From Prorocentrum cordatum (Eukaryota; Sar; Dinophyceae; Prorocentrales; Prorocentraceae), in the NCBI GenBank assembly GCA_963575745.1, contig CAUYUJ010020181.1, positions 1 through 64,000 on the forward strand: DNA of 64,000 nt, read 5' to 3'. Shown here piece by piece: positions 44,019-53,147 of this stretch. Position 1 is the first letter of the stretch. Each line of letters starts with the position of its first letter. The translations under genes were made by a program, and so were the position numbers. The notes beneath the pieces were generated by a model. That model did no database searches. It was not told the DNA's origin and saw nothing but the letters and a program-made list of their open reading frames with translations.

Positions 44019-44347
44019 AGGGCGAGGGCGAGGGCGAGGGCGAGGGCGAGAGAGTCACGGTCGCTCTGGCGGGTGCGCTGCGAGGAGGGAGAGGATGACA
44101 GGCCTGTCGTCCACCACCACCACCATGCTTTGGAGGGGAAGGAGGTCCTCCTCCTCCTCCTCCTCCTCCTCCTCCTCCTCCTCCTCCTCTTCGTCCTCCT
44201 CTTCCTCGTCCTCCACCTCCTTCCCCCCTCCAACTTATGGTGGTGGTGGTGGTGGAAAACAGGCCCGTCAGAGGACGATGGCGGCGAGGACGAGCGCGCG
44301 CTGCAGAGGTGAGCTTTTTCCAGATCCTGGGCGCTCAGACTAAATCT
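43765..44347. repeat. GAC/GGC/GAGGGC blocks and CCT microsatellite
   Basis: GAC units at 43,944-43,975, GGC units to 44,007, six GAGGGC units to 44,050, then a CCT run at 44,146-44,190 and a TGG run at 44,238-44,255. The flanking sequence is unique. Open frames read as Asp, Gly or Arg runs. Confidence 0.85.
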
Positions 44348-44504
44348 AGGTCGGGCGTGTCCCCCTACACGGGGAGCTTGGAGGAAAAAATACAAAGATT
44401 CAAAACATGCTCTAAACATGGCCAACAATAGTCAAACAAATCGTCCCGAGACTATTTTTTTACTATTTTTTGATATTCCTCCTGTAGGGGACACACGCCC
44501 GCCG
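44348..44504. mobile_element. Foldback family 2, copy 2
   Basis: AGGTCGGGCGTGTCCCCCTA at the left end; TGATATTCCTCCTGTAGGGG and ACACACGCCC at the right. The inner words CAAACAAATCGTCCCGAGAC and TATTTTTTTACTATTTTTTG match copy 1 and the right half at 25.5 kb. It is about 360 bp past the stop codon of the barrel-like gene. Confidence 0.85.
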
Positions 44505-44860
44505 TAAGACTAAACCGATGTAGTGCTGGTCCTGTCCCTTTGCGAGGGACGAAGTCAAGTCAGGGGCGACTGACTCGGGCGGGCGGGGACCGTCGAGCTG
44601 TCGTCGGCGACACCTCGCCGATGGATCGGCGACAGGCCCCCGACAGCGAATGCTCACGGTCCTGGACGGGGCGGGCGGGCGGCCCCCTCTCGGCGGTAGT
44701 GGGCGGTTCGGGGTCGATGTGCATCCCCTCCGAGCCCAATCCCCTCCGAACGTTGCCCCCGACTTGAGCATCTGGCCGAACGGTCGATAATACACAATTG
44801 CGCCCAAAGCCGATGCCAGCTTCACCGTTCGCCGCAGGTGCGGTCCAGGCCTGTGCGGAG
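44505..44860. other. Downstream region of the barrel-like gene, nothing seen
   Basis: Unique GC-rich DNA, presumably 3-prime flank or UTR of the gene ending at 44,861. No AATAAA-type signal stands out. Confidence 0.4.
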
Positions 44861-45015
44861 TCAGAGGTTCGGCTGCTTGAACCCGACGAAGGACTGGGGC
44901 TCCTTGGAGGCGTCGTACCAGTCCTGGTTCTTGAGGTCCTCGGCAAGCTTCTTGTACAGATCGGAGTCCATGTACTCCTTGAAAGAGGCCAGGTCGTTGT
45001 ACTCCGTGAACACGC
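44861..45015 (-). CDS. Small alpha/beta-barrel-like (ABM/Dabb type) protein, last exon
   Basis: Seen: TTTCCCAG precedes GCGTGTTCACGG on the minus strand (AG|GC acceptor, exon from 45,015). The exon reads VFTEYNDLASFKEYMDSDL, YKKLAEDLKNQDWYDASKEP, QSFVGFKQPNL and stops with TGA at 44,863-44,861. The order strand (VFTEY), amphipathic helix (DLASFKEYM..LYKKLAEDL) and final strand (QSFVGF) is that of dimeric alpha/beta-barrel proteins such as the antibiotic-biosynthesis monooxygenase and stress-responsive Dabb families. Composition is balanced and the opposite strand gives nothing comparable, so coding is likely. Family membership is inference. An enzymatic role cannot be read from the sequence. 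Confidence 0.7.
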
Positions 45016-45289
45016 CTGGGAAACAAACAGCTGCACCCCCCCACACGACCACCACCACCCTAAACCTTCCTGTAGCCGTGTAGGACCCAAGATCGATATG
45101 CTACGGTCAGGAACGTTTGTTTCGCGTATCGCGGCGGCGGCCCTGACGACACGGTATGCCCTGCGAGCGGACAGCATGTCGCTCTGCCTCGCGGAGCGTT
45201 GATCCCTGGATCAGCGTGTCACGCTGGGGGCCCGGCGACGCGTCACGCTGAGCAAACGCTCCTGGCCGTAAGGGTGGATGAAGAGGGGG

Positions 45290-45560
45290 GGGAGGAGAAA
45301 TGGAGAGAAGGATAGGAGGAGAACCGAGGATCGAAGAGAGAGTAGGGGAGAAGGGGTGACGAGAAAGGGGGAGAACACCTCAGGAGGAGGAGGACAGGGA
45401 GGAGGAGAGGACGGAAATGGCTAAGGGCTCAGGGAGGGAGGGAACTGGGAGGAGAGGGAGGGAGGAGGGGCACAGGCTACGGGCAGAGGAAGGCGGTCCG
45501 CCCTCCTCGGCAGTGCGCGGGGGCCGGAGAAAAGATCGGCGCGGCTCGAAAATATCATGG
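45290..45560. repeat. Purine-rich GGAGAG stretch
   Basis: Degenerate GGAGGAGAAAGG and GGGAGGGAGG words, then about 90 bp of unique DNA. Confidence 0.7.
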
Positions 45561-45590
45561 GGTTGCACTCGGCAGGAGGAGGCCTCCTCC

Positions 45591-45622
<32 letters not shown>

Positions 45623-45694
45623 CTCCTCCTCCTGCTCCTCCTCCTCCTCCTCCTCCTCCTCCTCCTCCTCCTCCTCCTCCTCCTCCTCCCTATA

Positions 45695-45727
45695 GGCAAT
45701 ACATGGGCGACCAAGGGGCGATGCATC
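45695..45727. repeat. Fixed 33 bp spacer motif, copy 1
   Basis: GGCAATACATGGGCGACC followed by AAGGGGCGATGCATC. The five copies (45,695; 45,868; 47,433; 47,572; 49,512) have one orientation and each lies at the edge of a CCT- or ATC-type block. Confidence 0.9.
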
Positions 45728-45867
45728 CCCCTCCACCTCCTTCTCCTCCTCCTCCTCCTCCTGATCCTCCTCCTTCTCCTGCTCCTCCTTCTGCTGCTCC
45801 TCCTCGTCCTGCTTCTGTTCCTCCTCCTCCTCCTCCTCCTTCTCCTCCTCATCCTCCTCCTTCCATT

Positions 45868-45900
45868 GGCAATCCAATGGCAACCCAGGGGCGATGCATC
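45868..45900. repeat. Fixed 33 bp spacer motif, copy 2
   Basis: GGCAATCCAATGGCAACC followed by CAGGGGCGATGCATC. Confidence 0.85.
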
Positions 45901-45972
45901 CCTCTCCTCCTCCGCCTCCTCCTCCTCCTGCTTCTGCTCCTCCTCATCCTCCTGCTCCTCCTCCTCGTTTCC

Positions 45973-45974
45973 TC

Positions 45975-46022
<48 letters not shown>

Positions 46023-46730
46023 GCATCATCATCATCAGAATCAGCATATTCAGCATCAGCATCAGCATCAGCATCATCATCAGCATCATCATCCACATCA
46101 GCATCAGCATCAGCATCATCATCATCATCAGCATCATCATCATCACCATCAGCATCATCATCATCATCGTCATCATCACCAGCATCATCATCATCATCAT
46201 CATCATCATCATAGTCATAATCGTTACCAGCACCACACTCAACGTGAGCATCAGCATCATAATCAGTAAACTCATCATCAGCAGCATCCTCATAATCCTG
46301 ATCATCATCGTCATCATCATCATCGTCATCATCACACTCATCATCACCGTCATCATCAGCAGCATCAGCATCATACTCAGCACCACCAACAATAGCAACA
46401 CCATCAGTATGCGCATCAACATCACCATCATCAGCCGCATCACCACCACTATCATCATAGGCATCATCAACATCAGCATCATCATCAGTATCGTAATCAG
46501 CATCATCATCAGCAACATCATCATCATCATCATATTCATGATCATCTTCATCAGCCTAAGCATCACCATCATCATCATCATCAGCATCATCATCATCATC
46601 ATAATCATCATCAGCATCATCGCCATCGGCAGCATCATCATCATCATCAACATCATCAGCATCCGCATACGCAACATCAGTAGCATCAACATCATAATCA
46701 TCATCAGCGTCAAACCGTCACAACCACAAC

Positions 46731-46775
<45 letters not shown>

Positions 46776-47240
46776 AACAATAACCATCGCCATCATCATC
46801 ATCAGCAGCAGCATCATCAACACCCTCAGCATCATCACCAGCAACATCAGCATCGTCATCGTCACCATCATCATCATCGGCAGCACCACCATTGTCATCA
46901 GCATCACCATCACCACTATCATAATCTTCATCAACAGCAGCATGGCATCATCAGCAGCATAGTCATCGGCATCACTATCAGCATCGTCATCATCAGCATC
47001 ACCACCACCATCACCATCAACATCATCATCATCCTCATCACCAGCATGACCATCAGCATCCTCATCAGCAGCATCATGCTCATCATGCTTATCATGATCA
47101 GCAGCAGCATCGTTACAACCACCATCATCGCCAGCATCAACATCACCAACCTCATCATCGTCATCAGCATCAGCATCAGCAGCATCATCATCAGCAGCAT
47201 CATCAGCATCGTCAACATCAGCAGCATCGTCGTCCCCCTC
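45973..47240. repeat. ATC/AGC microsatellite block, left
   Basis: 1.27 kb of CATCAT and CAGCAT units with CGTCAT, CACCAT and TAATCA variants. The frames on either strand are Met/Ile/Ser/His/Asp runs. Confidence 0.98.
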
Positions 47241-47432
47241 CTCGTCCTCCTCCCCCTCCTCTTCCCCCTCCTCACCCTCCTCGAACTCCTCTACCTCCTC
47301 AACCTCGACATCCTCCTCCTCCTCATCCTGCTCGTTCCCCTCCTTCTCCTCCTCCACCTCCTTCTCCTCCTCCTCCCCCCCTCCTCCTCCTTCACCGCCT
47401 CCTGCTCCTCCTCCTACTCCCCCCCCTCCGAT

Positions 47433-47466
47433 CCGCAAAACATGGGCGACCAAGGAGCGAGGCATC
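47433..47466. repeat. Fixed 33 bp spacer motif, copy 3
   Basis: CGCAAAACATGGGCGACC followed by AAGGAGCGAGGCATC. Confidence 0.85.
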
Positions 47467-47571
47467 ACCCCTCCACCACCTCCTCCTCCTCCTCCTCATC
47501 CTACTCCTCCTACTCATAGTCCTTCTCCACCTGCGCCTCCTCCTCATCCTCCTCCTGCTCCTCTCCCCAGA

Positions 47572-47604
47572 GGCAATACATGGGCAACCAAGGGGCGATG
47601 CATC
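47572..47604. repeat. Fixed 33 bp spacer motif, copy 4
   Basis: GGCAATACATGGGCAACC followed by AAGGGGCGATGCATC. Confidence 0.9.
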
Positions 47605-47730
47605 TTCGCCTCCTCCTCCTCCTCCTCCTCATCCTCATCCTCCTCCTCCTCCCCCTCCTCCTCATCCTCCCCCTCAGCCTCCTTCCCCTCCTCCTCCTCC
47701 TCCTCTTCCTCCTCCTCCACTTCTCCTACC

Positions 47731-48666
47731 ATTATCACAATCATCATCAGCAGCATCATCGTCTGCATCATCATCATCATCATCATCACCACCACCACCA
47801 CCACGATCATCATCATCATCATCATCAGCATCATCAGTATCGTCATCATCAGCAGCATCGGCATCATCATTATCATCAGCCTCAGCATCAGCATAATCAT
47901 CATCATCATCATCATCAGCAGCAGCAAAATCATCATCAGCATCTTCATCATCATCGGCAGCCGTTGCAGCATCGCCAGTATCACCACCACCACCACGACC
48001 ACCACCAGCCTCATCGTCATCATTATCAGCATCATCATCATCATCAGCAGCAGCATCGTCGTCATCATTACTATCATCATCACCATCATCATCAACAGCA
48101 TCAGCATCATCATCAGCATCATCATCATAATCGTCCTTATCGTCATCATCATCATCATCACCAGCATCATCATCATTGTCATCACCAGCATCGCCATCGT
48201 CATCGTCAACATCATCCTCATCATCATGATCATAATCGTCAACATCTGCATCGTCATTAGCATCAACATCATCAAGATCATCTACATCATCATCGGCATC
48301 ATCAGCATCGACCAGCATCAGCATCATTAACATCACCATCATCCTCACCATCAGTGTCATCAGCATCATCAACAGCAGCACATTCATCATCAGCATAATC
48401 ATCCACATCCTCATCATTGCCACCCTCATGAGCATGATCATCGTCACTACCATCATCATCGTCAGCATCATCATCATCATCATCATCATCGGCATCATCG
48501 GCATCACCACCGTCATCATCATCACCACCACCGGTATTATCATGTTCATCAGCATCTTCATCATCAGCGGCATCATCATCAGCAGCATCATCATCAGCAT
48601 CATCAGCATCGTCAGCATCATCACCACCACCACCATCACCATCAGCACTATCCGCATCAACTGCAG

Positions 48667-48722
<56 letters not shown>

Positions 48723-49460
48723 GCATCATCATCAACAGCATCATCATCATCCTGATTATCAGCATAATCATCAGAAGCATCGTCACCACCATCATCGTTG
48801 AAGGCATCATCAGCAAATCATCATCATCGTCGTCATCAGCATCATCATCGACATCATCAGCATCGACAACATCACAATTATCATCAGCAGCAGAGACATC
48901 AGAGTCATCATCGTCATCATCATCAGCATCGGCATCATCATCATCATCATTCCACATTGCTCTTACCATTATCAACGTAAAACAGCATCAACAACATAAT
49001 CGTCATAACCCTCATCATCAGCATTAATCTTCATCGTCGCCACCATCGTCATCATCATCATCAGCAGCATCATCAGCATCGTCTTGTTCGTCAGCAGCAG
49101 CATCATCATCCTCATCACCATCATCAACATCACCATCATCATTATCATCATCGTCAGCATCACCACCGTCGTCGTCATCGTCATCATCATCCTCAGCATC
49201 ATGAGCATCGTCAACTTCGTCATCGTTGTCCTCGTCAGCATCATCATCATCAGCATCATCATCGCCATCGTCATCGTCGTCATCATCGTCAGCTTCACCA
49301 TCACTATCACCATCATCATCCTCAGCAGCATCATCATCGGTATCATCATCATCCTGGTTATCATTATGATCATCAGCAGCAGCATCATCATCATCAGCAT
49401 CATCATCGTCATCGTCAACGTCATCGTCATCGTCATCATCATCGTCATCATCATCGTCAG

Positions 49461-49500
<40 letters not shown>

Positions 49501-49510
49501 GTCATCCTAT
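47731..49510. repeat. ATC/AGC microsatellite block, right
   Basis: 1.78 kb of CATCATCATCAGC-type units. Near-perfect ATC runs at about 48,671-48,720 and 49,461-49,503; the rest is degenerate. Confidence 0.98.
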
Positions 49511-49511
49511 C

Positions 49512-49544
49512 GGCAATACATGGGCGACCAAGGAGCCGTGCATG
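49512..49544. repeat. Fixed 33 bp spacer motif, copy 5
   Basis: GGCAATACATGGGCGACC followed by AAGGAGCCGTGCATG, then CCACTCCTCCTC. It marks the edge of the ATC block nearest the splice donor. Confidence 0.9.
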
Positions 49545-49758
49545 CCACTCCTCCTCATCATCATCATCATCCCCCTCCTTTTCCTGTCACTCTGCGGGCA
49601 TCGGAGCTTCGTCGGAGCGCTGCCCTCCTCCTCCTTCTCCGCCTCGTCAGGGAAGATCAACTCGTCCCTTTTTCCACCTCCTTCCGTCAGGTTGTTGGGG
49701 GTGGTGTGCTGGGACGGAGGGTGAGGTGCTGGGGCGCAGGTTGTCTGCTCCCCAAGGC

Positions 49759-49841
49759 CCATGCGGCCGGTGCCGCACACGGCGATCTCGACGTGCTTCA
49801 CCCCGGGGAAGCCGCGGACCTTGACGCCGTGGTTCTTGACC
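49759..49841 (-). CDS. Alpha/beta-barrel-like protein, middle exon
   Basis: Seen: on the minus strand, CCCCTGCAG precedes GGTCAAGAACCACGG, a strong AG|G acceptor. The exon of 83 bp reads VKNHGVKVRGFPGVKHVEIA and VCGTGRM, then G at 49,759 before GCCTTGGG. The PGVKHVEIA segment is the typical Pro-Gly turn and second strand of the barrel families. The frame joins at phase 1 to GC-GTG-TTC of the last exon, giving GRM-G-VFTEY. Without the splice the frame runs into Pro/Thr-rich and then Met-run repeat sequence, which supports an exon end here. GTGRMG could suggest a Rossmann motif, but the downstream fold argues against it. Confidence 0.65.
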
Positions 49842-50305
49842 CTGCAGGGGAGGACCCACGATTATAGAGCAAAATGGAATAATATAGAAAATCACCACAA
49901 TTTCAAAGGTCCGCTCGGATTTCTTGGATCGGCGCTGGACCCCCCTCCCTGGCGCGCTCCGCCCACCAGGGGCGGCGACGGAGGCGCCACCACGAGGGTC
50001 GGTTTCATTTCTTCGGCGGGGGGAAGGAATGCAGCTTCTCCTTCCAGGGACGGAGTGGAGCTGTATCAAAGACGTTTACACTTGCAACGTCGAATGAGCG
50101 ACGGAGCGCGTGCGTTGACCTGGTCAGGTCGAGGCGCCCACAGAGCCGAACGAGAAGTCCGCTGATAACCACAAGAGACAGGAGACCGTTTACTTGAATC
50201 GGCGACTACCTGGGTTATCGGGGGGGGAGGAGGGGAGGAGAGGGCAAGCCCGATAACCTGGGTCATCGCCGGACCCTAAAAAAACAGTCTACAAGAGCAA
50301 ACTAC
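49842..50305 (-). other. Predicted GT-AG intron (464 bp) with a foldback element
   Basis: Donor GTAGTTTG after AATTT (exon end 50,306); acceptor CCCCTGCAG before 49,841. The TT + G join gives Leu and keeps the frame. The intron contains foldback family 1 copy 3. Confidence 0.45.
49895..50025. mobile_element. Foldback family 1, copy 3 (shortened)
   Basis: GCTCGGATTTCTTGGATCG, GCGCTGGACCCCCCTCCCTG and CACCAGGGGCGGCGACGGAG match the family. The outer terminal repeats are eroded and the right arm is reduced to GAGGGTCGG. Confidence 0.7.
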
Positions 50306-50365
50306 AAATTGAATCCCGAGCACCATGCGGCCATGCTGTCGTACTTCTCGAGGTCGCACCCGTAC
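50306..50365 (-). CDS. Alpha/beta-barrel-like protein, upstream exon
   Basis: Seen: CCCGGGAG precedes GTACGGGTGCGACC on the minus strand (AG|G). The exon reads YGCDLEKYDSMAAWCSGFN plus TT of the next codon. If not spliced, the next codon is TTG and then a TAG stop. Spliced to the exon at 49,841 it reads FN-L-VKNHGVK. E-K-Y-D-x-M-x-x-W is what the first helix of ABM or Dabb proteins often looks like. An unspliced C-terminal exon of a different gene remains possible. Earlier exons (first strand) were not identified. Confidence 0.45.
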
Positions 50366-50409
50366 CTCCCGGGGAGGTTTCCGGTGGCACCCGGAGGCCG
50401 AGAGGAGGG

Positions 50410-50500
50410 GACGACGGGGACAAGGAGGAGGGGGATGAAGGGGAGTGATAGAAGGAGTGGGAGGAGGAGGAGGAGGAGGAGGAGGAGGAGGAGGACGACG
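50410..50500. repeat. GGA microsatellite
   Basis: Read on the minus strand this is a CCT run, so it could act as a polypyrimidine tract before the exon at 50,365. Confidence 0.9.
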
Positions 50501-51125
50501 ATGGATGATCGACCAGTAGGACGCACAGAGACACACTAATACTAGATGTCCTCCGTGAAGGCGCGTGTCCGGCCCGAACATGTTGTATACCCGTCTCGTA
50601 GTATATCGTTTCCCAAGCGGCGTGGCCAGAAAGCGCCCGCCACGACGCATATACTATAAGACTTCTCGGTGCGCGCGTCGCCCATGGAAGACGACGCACG
50701 TATAGTATGAGTATGTTGGGGTGACGCCAAACCAGCCACAGGTATCCTCAGTAAGGATGATCGACCTCCCAGGATGGTCAGCCCTGACAGTAGGGATGAT
50801 TTCAGGTTCGCATCTATGCACTTGCATGACATTCCTTACACTCATATGTGTTTTGCTTGCACCTTACCAACCACGGCGGCCCTTCCACTTAAACTTCAGG
50901 AGCTTATTCTTTACCTGGATAAAAGGGGTAGGTTGGGCTTATCACACTAAAGCTAGTGCCGAACTCTAGTACCCGGCGGGCGCCTGCTCCTGTAACTACT
51001 CTCGTCACGGCCTTATTTTCTTTCATTTTCCGCGGCGCCCGCCAGCTACATTGTGAGCCGAGGAGTCGCGTACGCCTTTTGGTTCAAATCAAGAACGCCA
51101 CAGAGTTTCACCTTGGGCTTGCTTA
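50501..51125. other. Unique stretch, possible upstream exons, none assigned
   Basis: Short frames on both strands, for example plus 50,721-50,969 with one hydrophobic segment and minus 50,683 downward starting MGDARTEKSYSICVVAGAF. Neither shows a motif or a convincing join. Confidence 0.3.
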
Positions 51126-51337
51126 ACGCAAAAGGGAGGAGGAAGAAGAGGAGGAAGAAGAGGAGGAAGAAGAGGAGGAGAGACTGTTCCTCTGCGAGCC
51201 AGTCGGCAAGATCAAGCGGGCAACGGTTACGCAGCCCAGCGCGCCGGGCGCCCCGCGAGCGCCGGCGGCGCGCGGGGCACCATGGCAGGCAGGGTGGGAA
51301 GGACAGGCCAGCTCCCGGCCACGTACCCCTCAGCTCG
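51126..51337. other. Purine repeat and unique spacer
   Basis: GGAAGAAGA-type repeats at 51,135-51,182, then unique GC-rich DNA with palindromic GCGCCGGGCGCC-like words. Confidence 0.6.
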
Positions 51338-51493
51338 AAGTCGGGCCTGTCCTCCTACAGAGGGAGTTTGGGACGAAACATAGAAAGCAGTCAACAAGAA
51401 AGCCATCATGGTCAAAAACTACTGAGAAAATCGTGCCCTGACTATTTTTGACTATTTTCGAATATCCCTCCTGTAAAGGGACGTGCCCGACTT
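51338..51493. mobile_element. Foldback family 2, copy 3
   Basis: AAGTCGGGCCTGTCCTCCTA at the left; GACTATTTTTGACTATTTTC, GAATATCCCTCCTGTAAAGG and GACGTGCCCGACTT at the right. Same length and inner words as copies 1 and 2. Confidence 0.85.
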
Positions 51494-52220
51494 CACCTCA
51501 GCTGGAACGCACAACCACCGACAGACACTCGGCAGGGGCCGAGCCACGCCAAACCCACGCCACCCACAGGGGCACCAACGACAACGACGGCCGACGGCAG
51601 CGACGGCGACGGCAGCGACGGAGACGACACGACGGAGAGGAGGAGCCGCCAGGCACGACCACCACGCGAGGAATCGAGGAGGAACTCCCACCGAGGAGGC
51701 AGAGGGAGGAGGAGGATGAGGAGGAGGAGGATGAGGAGGAAGACGAGGAGGAAGAAAGACCAGAGCAAACCCGAGACGCATCATCCGAACGCGCACCTTC
51801 CCGTCGCAGGTCCCCTCCTCAAAAGTCCACAGAAGCCCTGCCCCTCACTAGAACGCGCGCCCCCCGGAGCAACACAGCTCCCCGTGGGCCTGCCGCTCGG
51901 GCGAGAGCCCCGTTCTCTGAAGACGAGCTGCCCTGCATCCTTCTGGCGAAGCAGGAACACCAAACTGTCGGATGTGTGATCACACAGCTCCGCGGGTTGA
52001 CCAGCGAGACCCCCTGTTGTGAAAGAAGAGCGCCCCCCTCCCCCCCCTCTGTTGACTGCTGTCAACGTTTGCAGAAAGACCTGCTCGTCGCTAAGGCGAG
52101 GGCTCCACCTTGAAAAGGAGCCACCCTCCATTCTCGTATTCCACGGTCGCAAGCTTGTAGTGCGAATGCGCGCGTTGCTAAGTGAGTGCGCAATTATGGG
52201 AGAAAAATGACACCAGAGAA
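51494..52220. other. GC-rich stretch, no gene supported
   Basis: Small repeats GACGGCAGC (51,595-51,625) and GAGGAGGATGAG (51,700-51,755). A plus-strand frame of 221 codons crosses it, but it is low-complexity (Arg/Glu) in its middle. 52,080-52,195 has CGTCGCTAAGGCGAGGGCTC and TTGCTAAGTGAGTGCGC words related to the inverted 81 bp family. Confidence 0.4.
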
Positions 52221-52227
52221 AAACAAC

Positions 52228-52620
52228 CAATCATCGGATCTTCAAATATTTAGGGCTATGGGGCTATAGGGCTGTAGGGCTTTAAGACAATGGGGCTATA
52301 GGGCTATATGGCTATAGGGCCAAAGGGCTCAAGTGCTCAAGTGCTATAATGCTAAAGGGCCATAGGGCTATAGGGCTAAAGGGCTATAGGGCAGAAAAGG
52401 GCTATTGGGCTATGTGGCTATAGGGCTATGGGGCTATAAGGATATAGGGCAACATTGCTACAGGCTATGGGGCTATAGGGCTATAGGCTATAGGGCTATA
52501 AGGCTATACGGCAGTTGGGCTATTGCGCTATGAGGTTGTTAGGGATATAAGGCTATAGGGCTATGGGGCTATAGGCCTAAAGGGGTATAAGGCTATGGGG
52601 CTATAGGGCTATAGGGCTAC
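52228..52620. repeat. GGGCTATA octamer satellite
   Basis: About 45 degenerate copies of TAGGGCTA/GGGCTATA with GGGGCTAT and GGCTATAA variants. Confidence 0.95.
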
Positions 52621-52810
52621 CGGGCACCCGGGCACCTGTGCACCCGGGCGCCCGGGCATCCCGGCACCTGGGCGTACCGCCGAATTCGGCGCCGCACCTC
52701 ACCTAACCATATGAATCCGCTGGGCCTGCCGGGCGCCCAAACACCCGGGCACCTGGGCACCCGGGCCCCCCGGGCACACGGAACACGGGCACCCGGACAC
52801 CCAGGCGTGC
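52617..52810. repeat. CACCCGGGC minisatellite, two blocks
   Basis: GGGCACCCGGGCACC-type 9-10 bp units at 52,620-52,672 and 52,738-52,805. Each is followed by GCCGCCGAAATCGGCGCC-like and CCTCACCTAACCATATGAAT-like segments, so a composite of about 120 bp is duplicated. Confidence 0.9.
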
Positions 52811-52869
52811 CGCCGAAATCGGCGCCATACCTCACCCAACCATACGAATTCGCTAGGACCCCTACAGAG

Positions 52870-53100
52870 GCAAACTCTGATTGTGAACATCTCCCTCCGC
52901 GCGTGTAACGGCTGTAAGCGTTTAAGACGAACGTGCGCGGCGCTAACGCGAGAACAACATTTGCCCTCTGATGCGCGGTGCGAAAGCGAGGGCCCCATCC
53001 TGACCCCCCCTGCCATCCGCTCAACCGTGGCAAGCTTTCAGCACGAACGCGCGCGCCGCTGAAGCGAGAGCCGCATTTTGAAAGCGCCCTCCCCCTTTCC
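52870..53100. repeat. Inverted relatives of the 81 bp tandem repeat
   Basis: GCGTTTAAGACGAACGTGCG and CGGCGCTAACGCGAGAAC, then two weaker copies, are reverse complements of the 8.02-8.44 kb unit words (CTTAGCGCCGCGCACATTCG). Confidence 0.75.
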
Positions 53101-53147
53101 AATCGCGAAATCGATTGAGGTCGGAACCTGTTGACTGTGGATCTCGA

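Larger units (their letters stand above)
45575..45965. repeat. CCT microsatellite blocks
   Basis: Three CCT blocks (45,580-45,690, 45,735-45,865, 45,900-45,970) separated by two copies of the fixed motif described under 45,695 and 45,868. Confidence 0.95.
47241..47730. repeat. CCT microsatellite blocks with two fixed motifs
   Basis: TCCTCC runs around motif copies at 47,433 and 47,572. Confidence 0.95.
45016..49758 (-). other. Predicted GC-AG intron of 4.7 kb, almost all microsatellite
   Basis: Donor GCCTTGGG after exon base 49,759; acceptor TTTCCCAG before 45,015. The join restores a Gly codon (G + GC) and a continuous fold. Apart from about 300 bp at each end, the intron is CCT, GGA and ATC repeats with a spaced fixed motif. 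Confidence 0.55.

Noticed and set aside
44463-45177. Longer overlapping minus-strand ORFs over the last barrel-like exon.
   Set aside because: They are in other frames, Arg/Pro-rich, and lose the coherent helix-strand pattern seen in the frame ending at 44,861.
45421-49027. Open frames of 190-430 codons through the ATC/CCT region on both strands.
   Set aside because: Trinucleotide repeats rarely contain stops in any frame; composition is runs of Met, Ile, Ser, His or Asp.
49759-49841. Rossmann-type NAD(P)-binding exon, from VEIAVCGTGRMG.
   Set aside because: The G-x-G-x-x-G is not followed by a Rossmann helix in frame, while the in-phase join to VFTEYNDLASFKEYM fits a barrel-like fold better.
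51059-51100. CGTACGCCTTTTGGTTCAAAT as a relic of the dinoflagellate spliced leader.
   Set aside because: It shares only part of the CCGTAGCCATTTTGGCTCAAG pattern and has several mismatches at key places; no dinucleotide pattern of a retroposed cDNA follows.
51070-51110. tRNA T-arm-like word GGTTCAAATC.
   Set aside because: No matching acceptor, D-arm or anticodon arm within tRNA distance.
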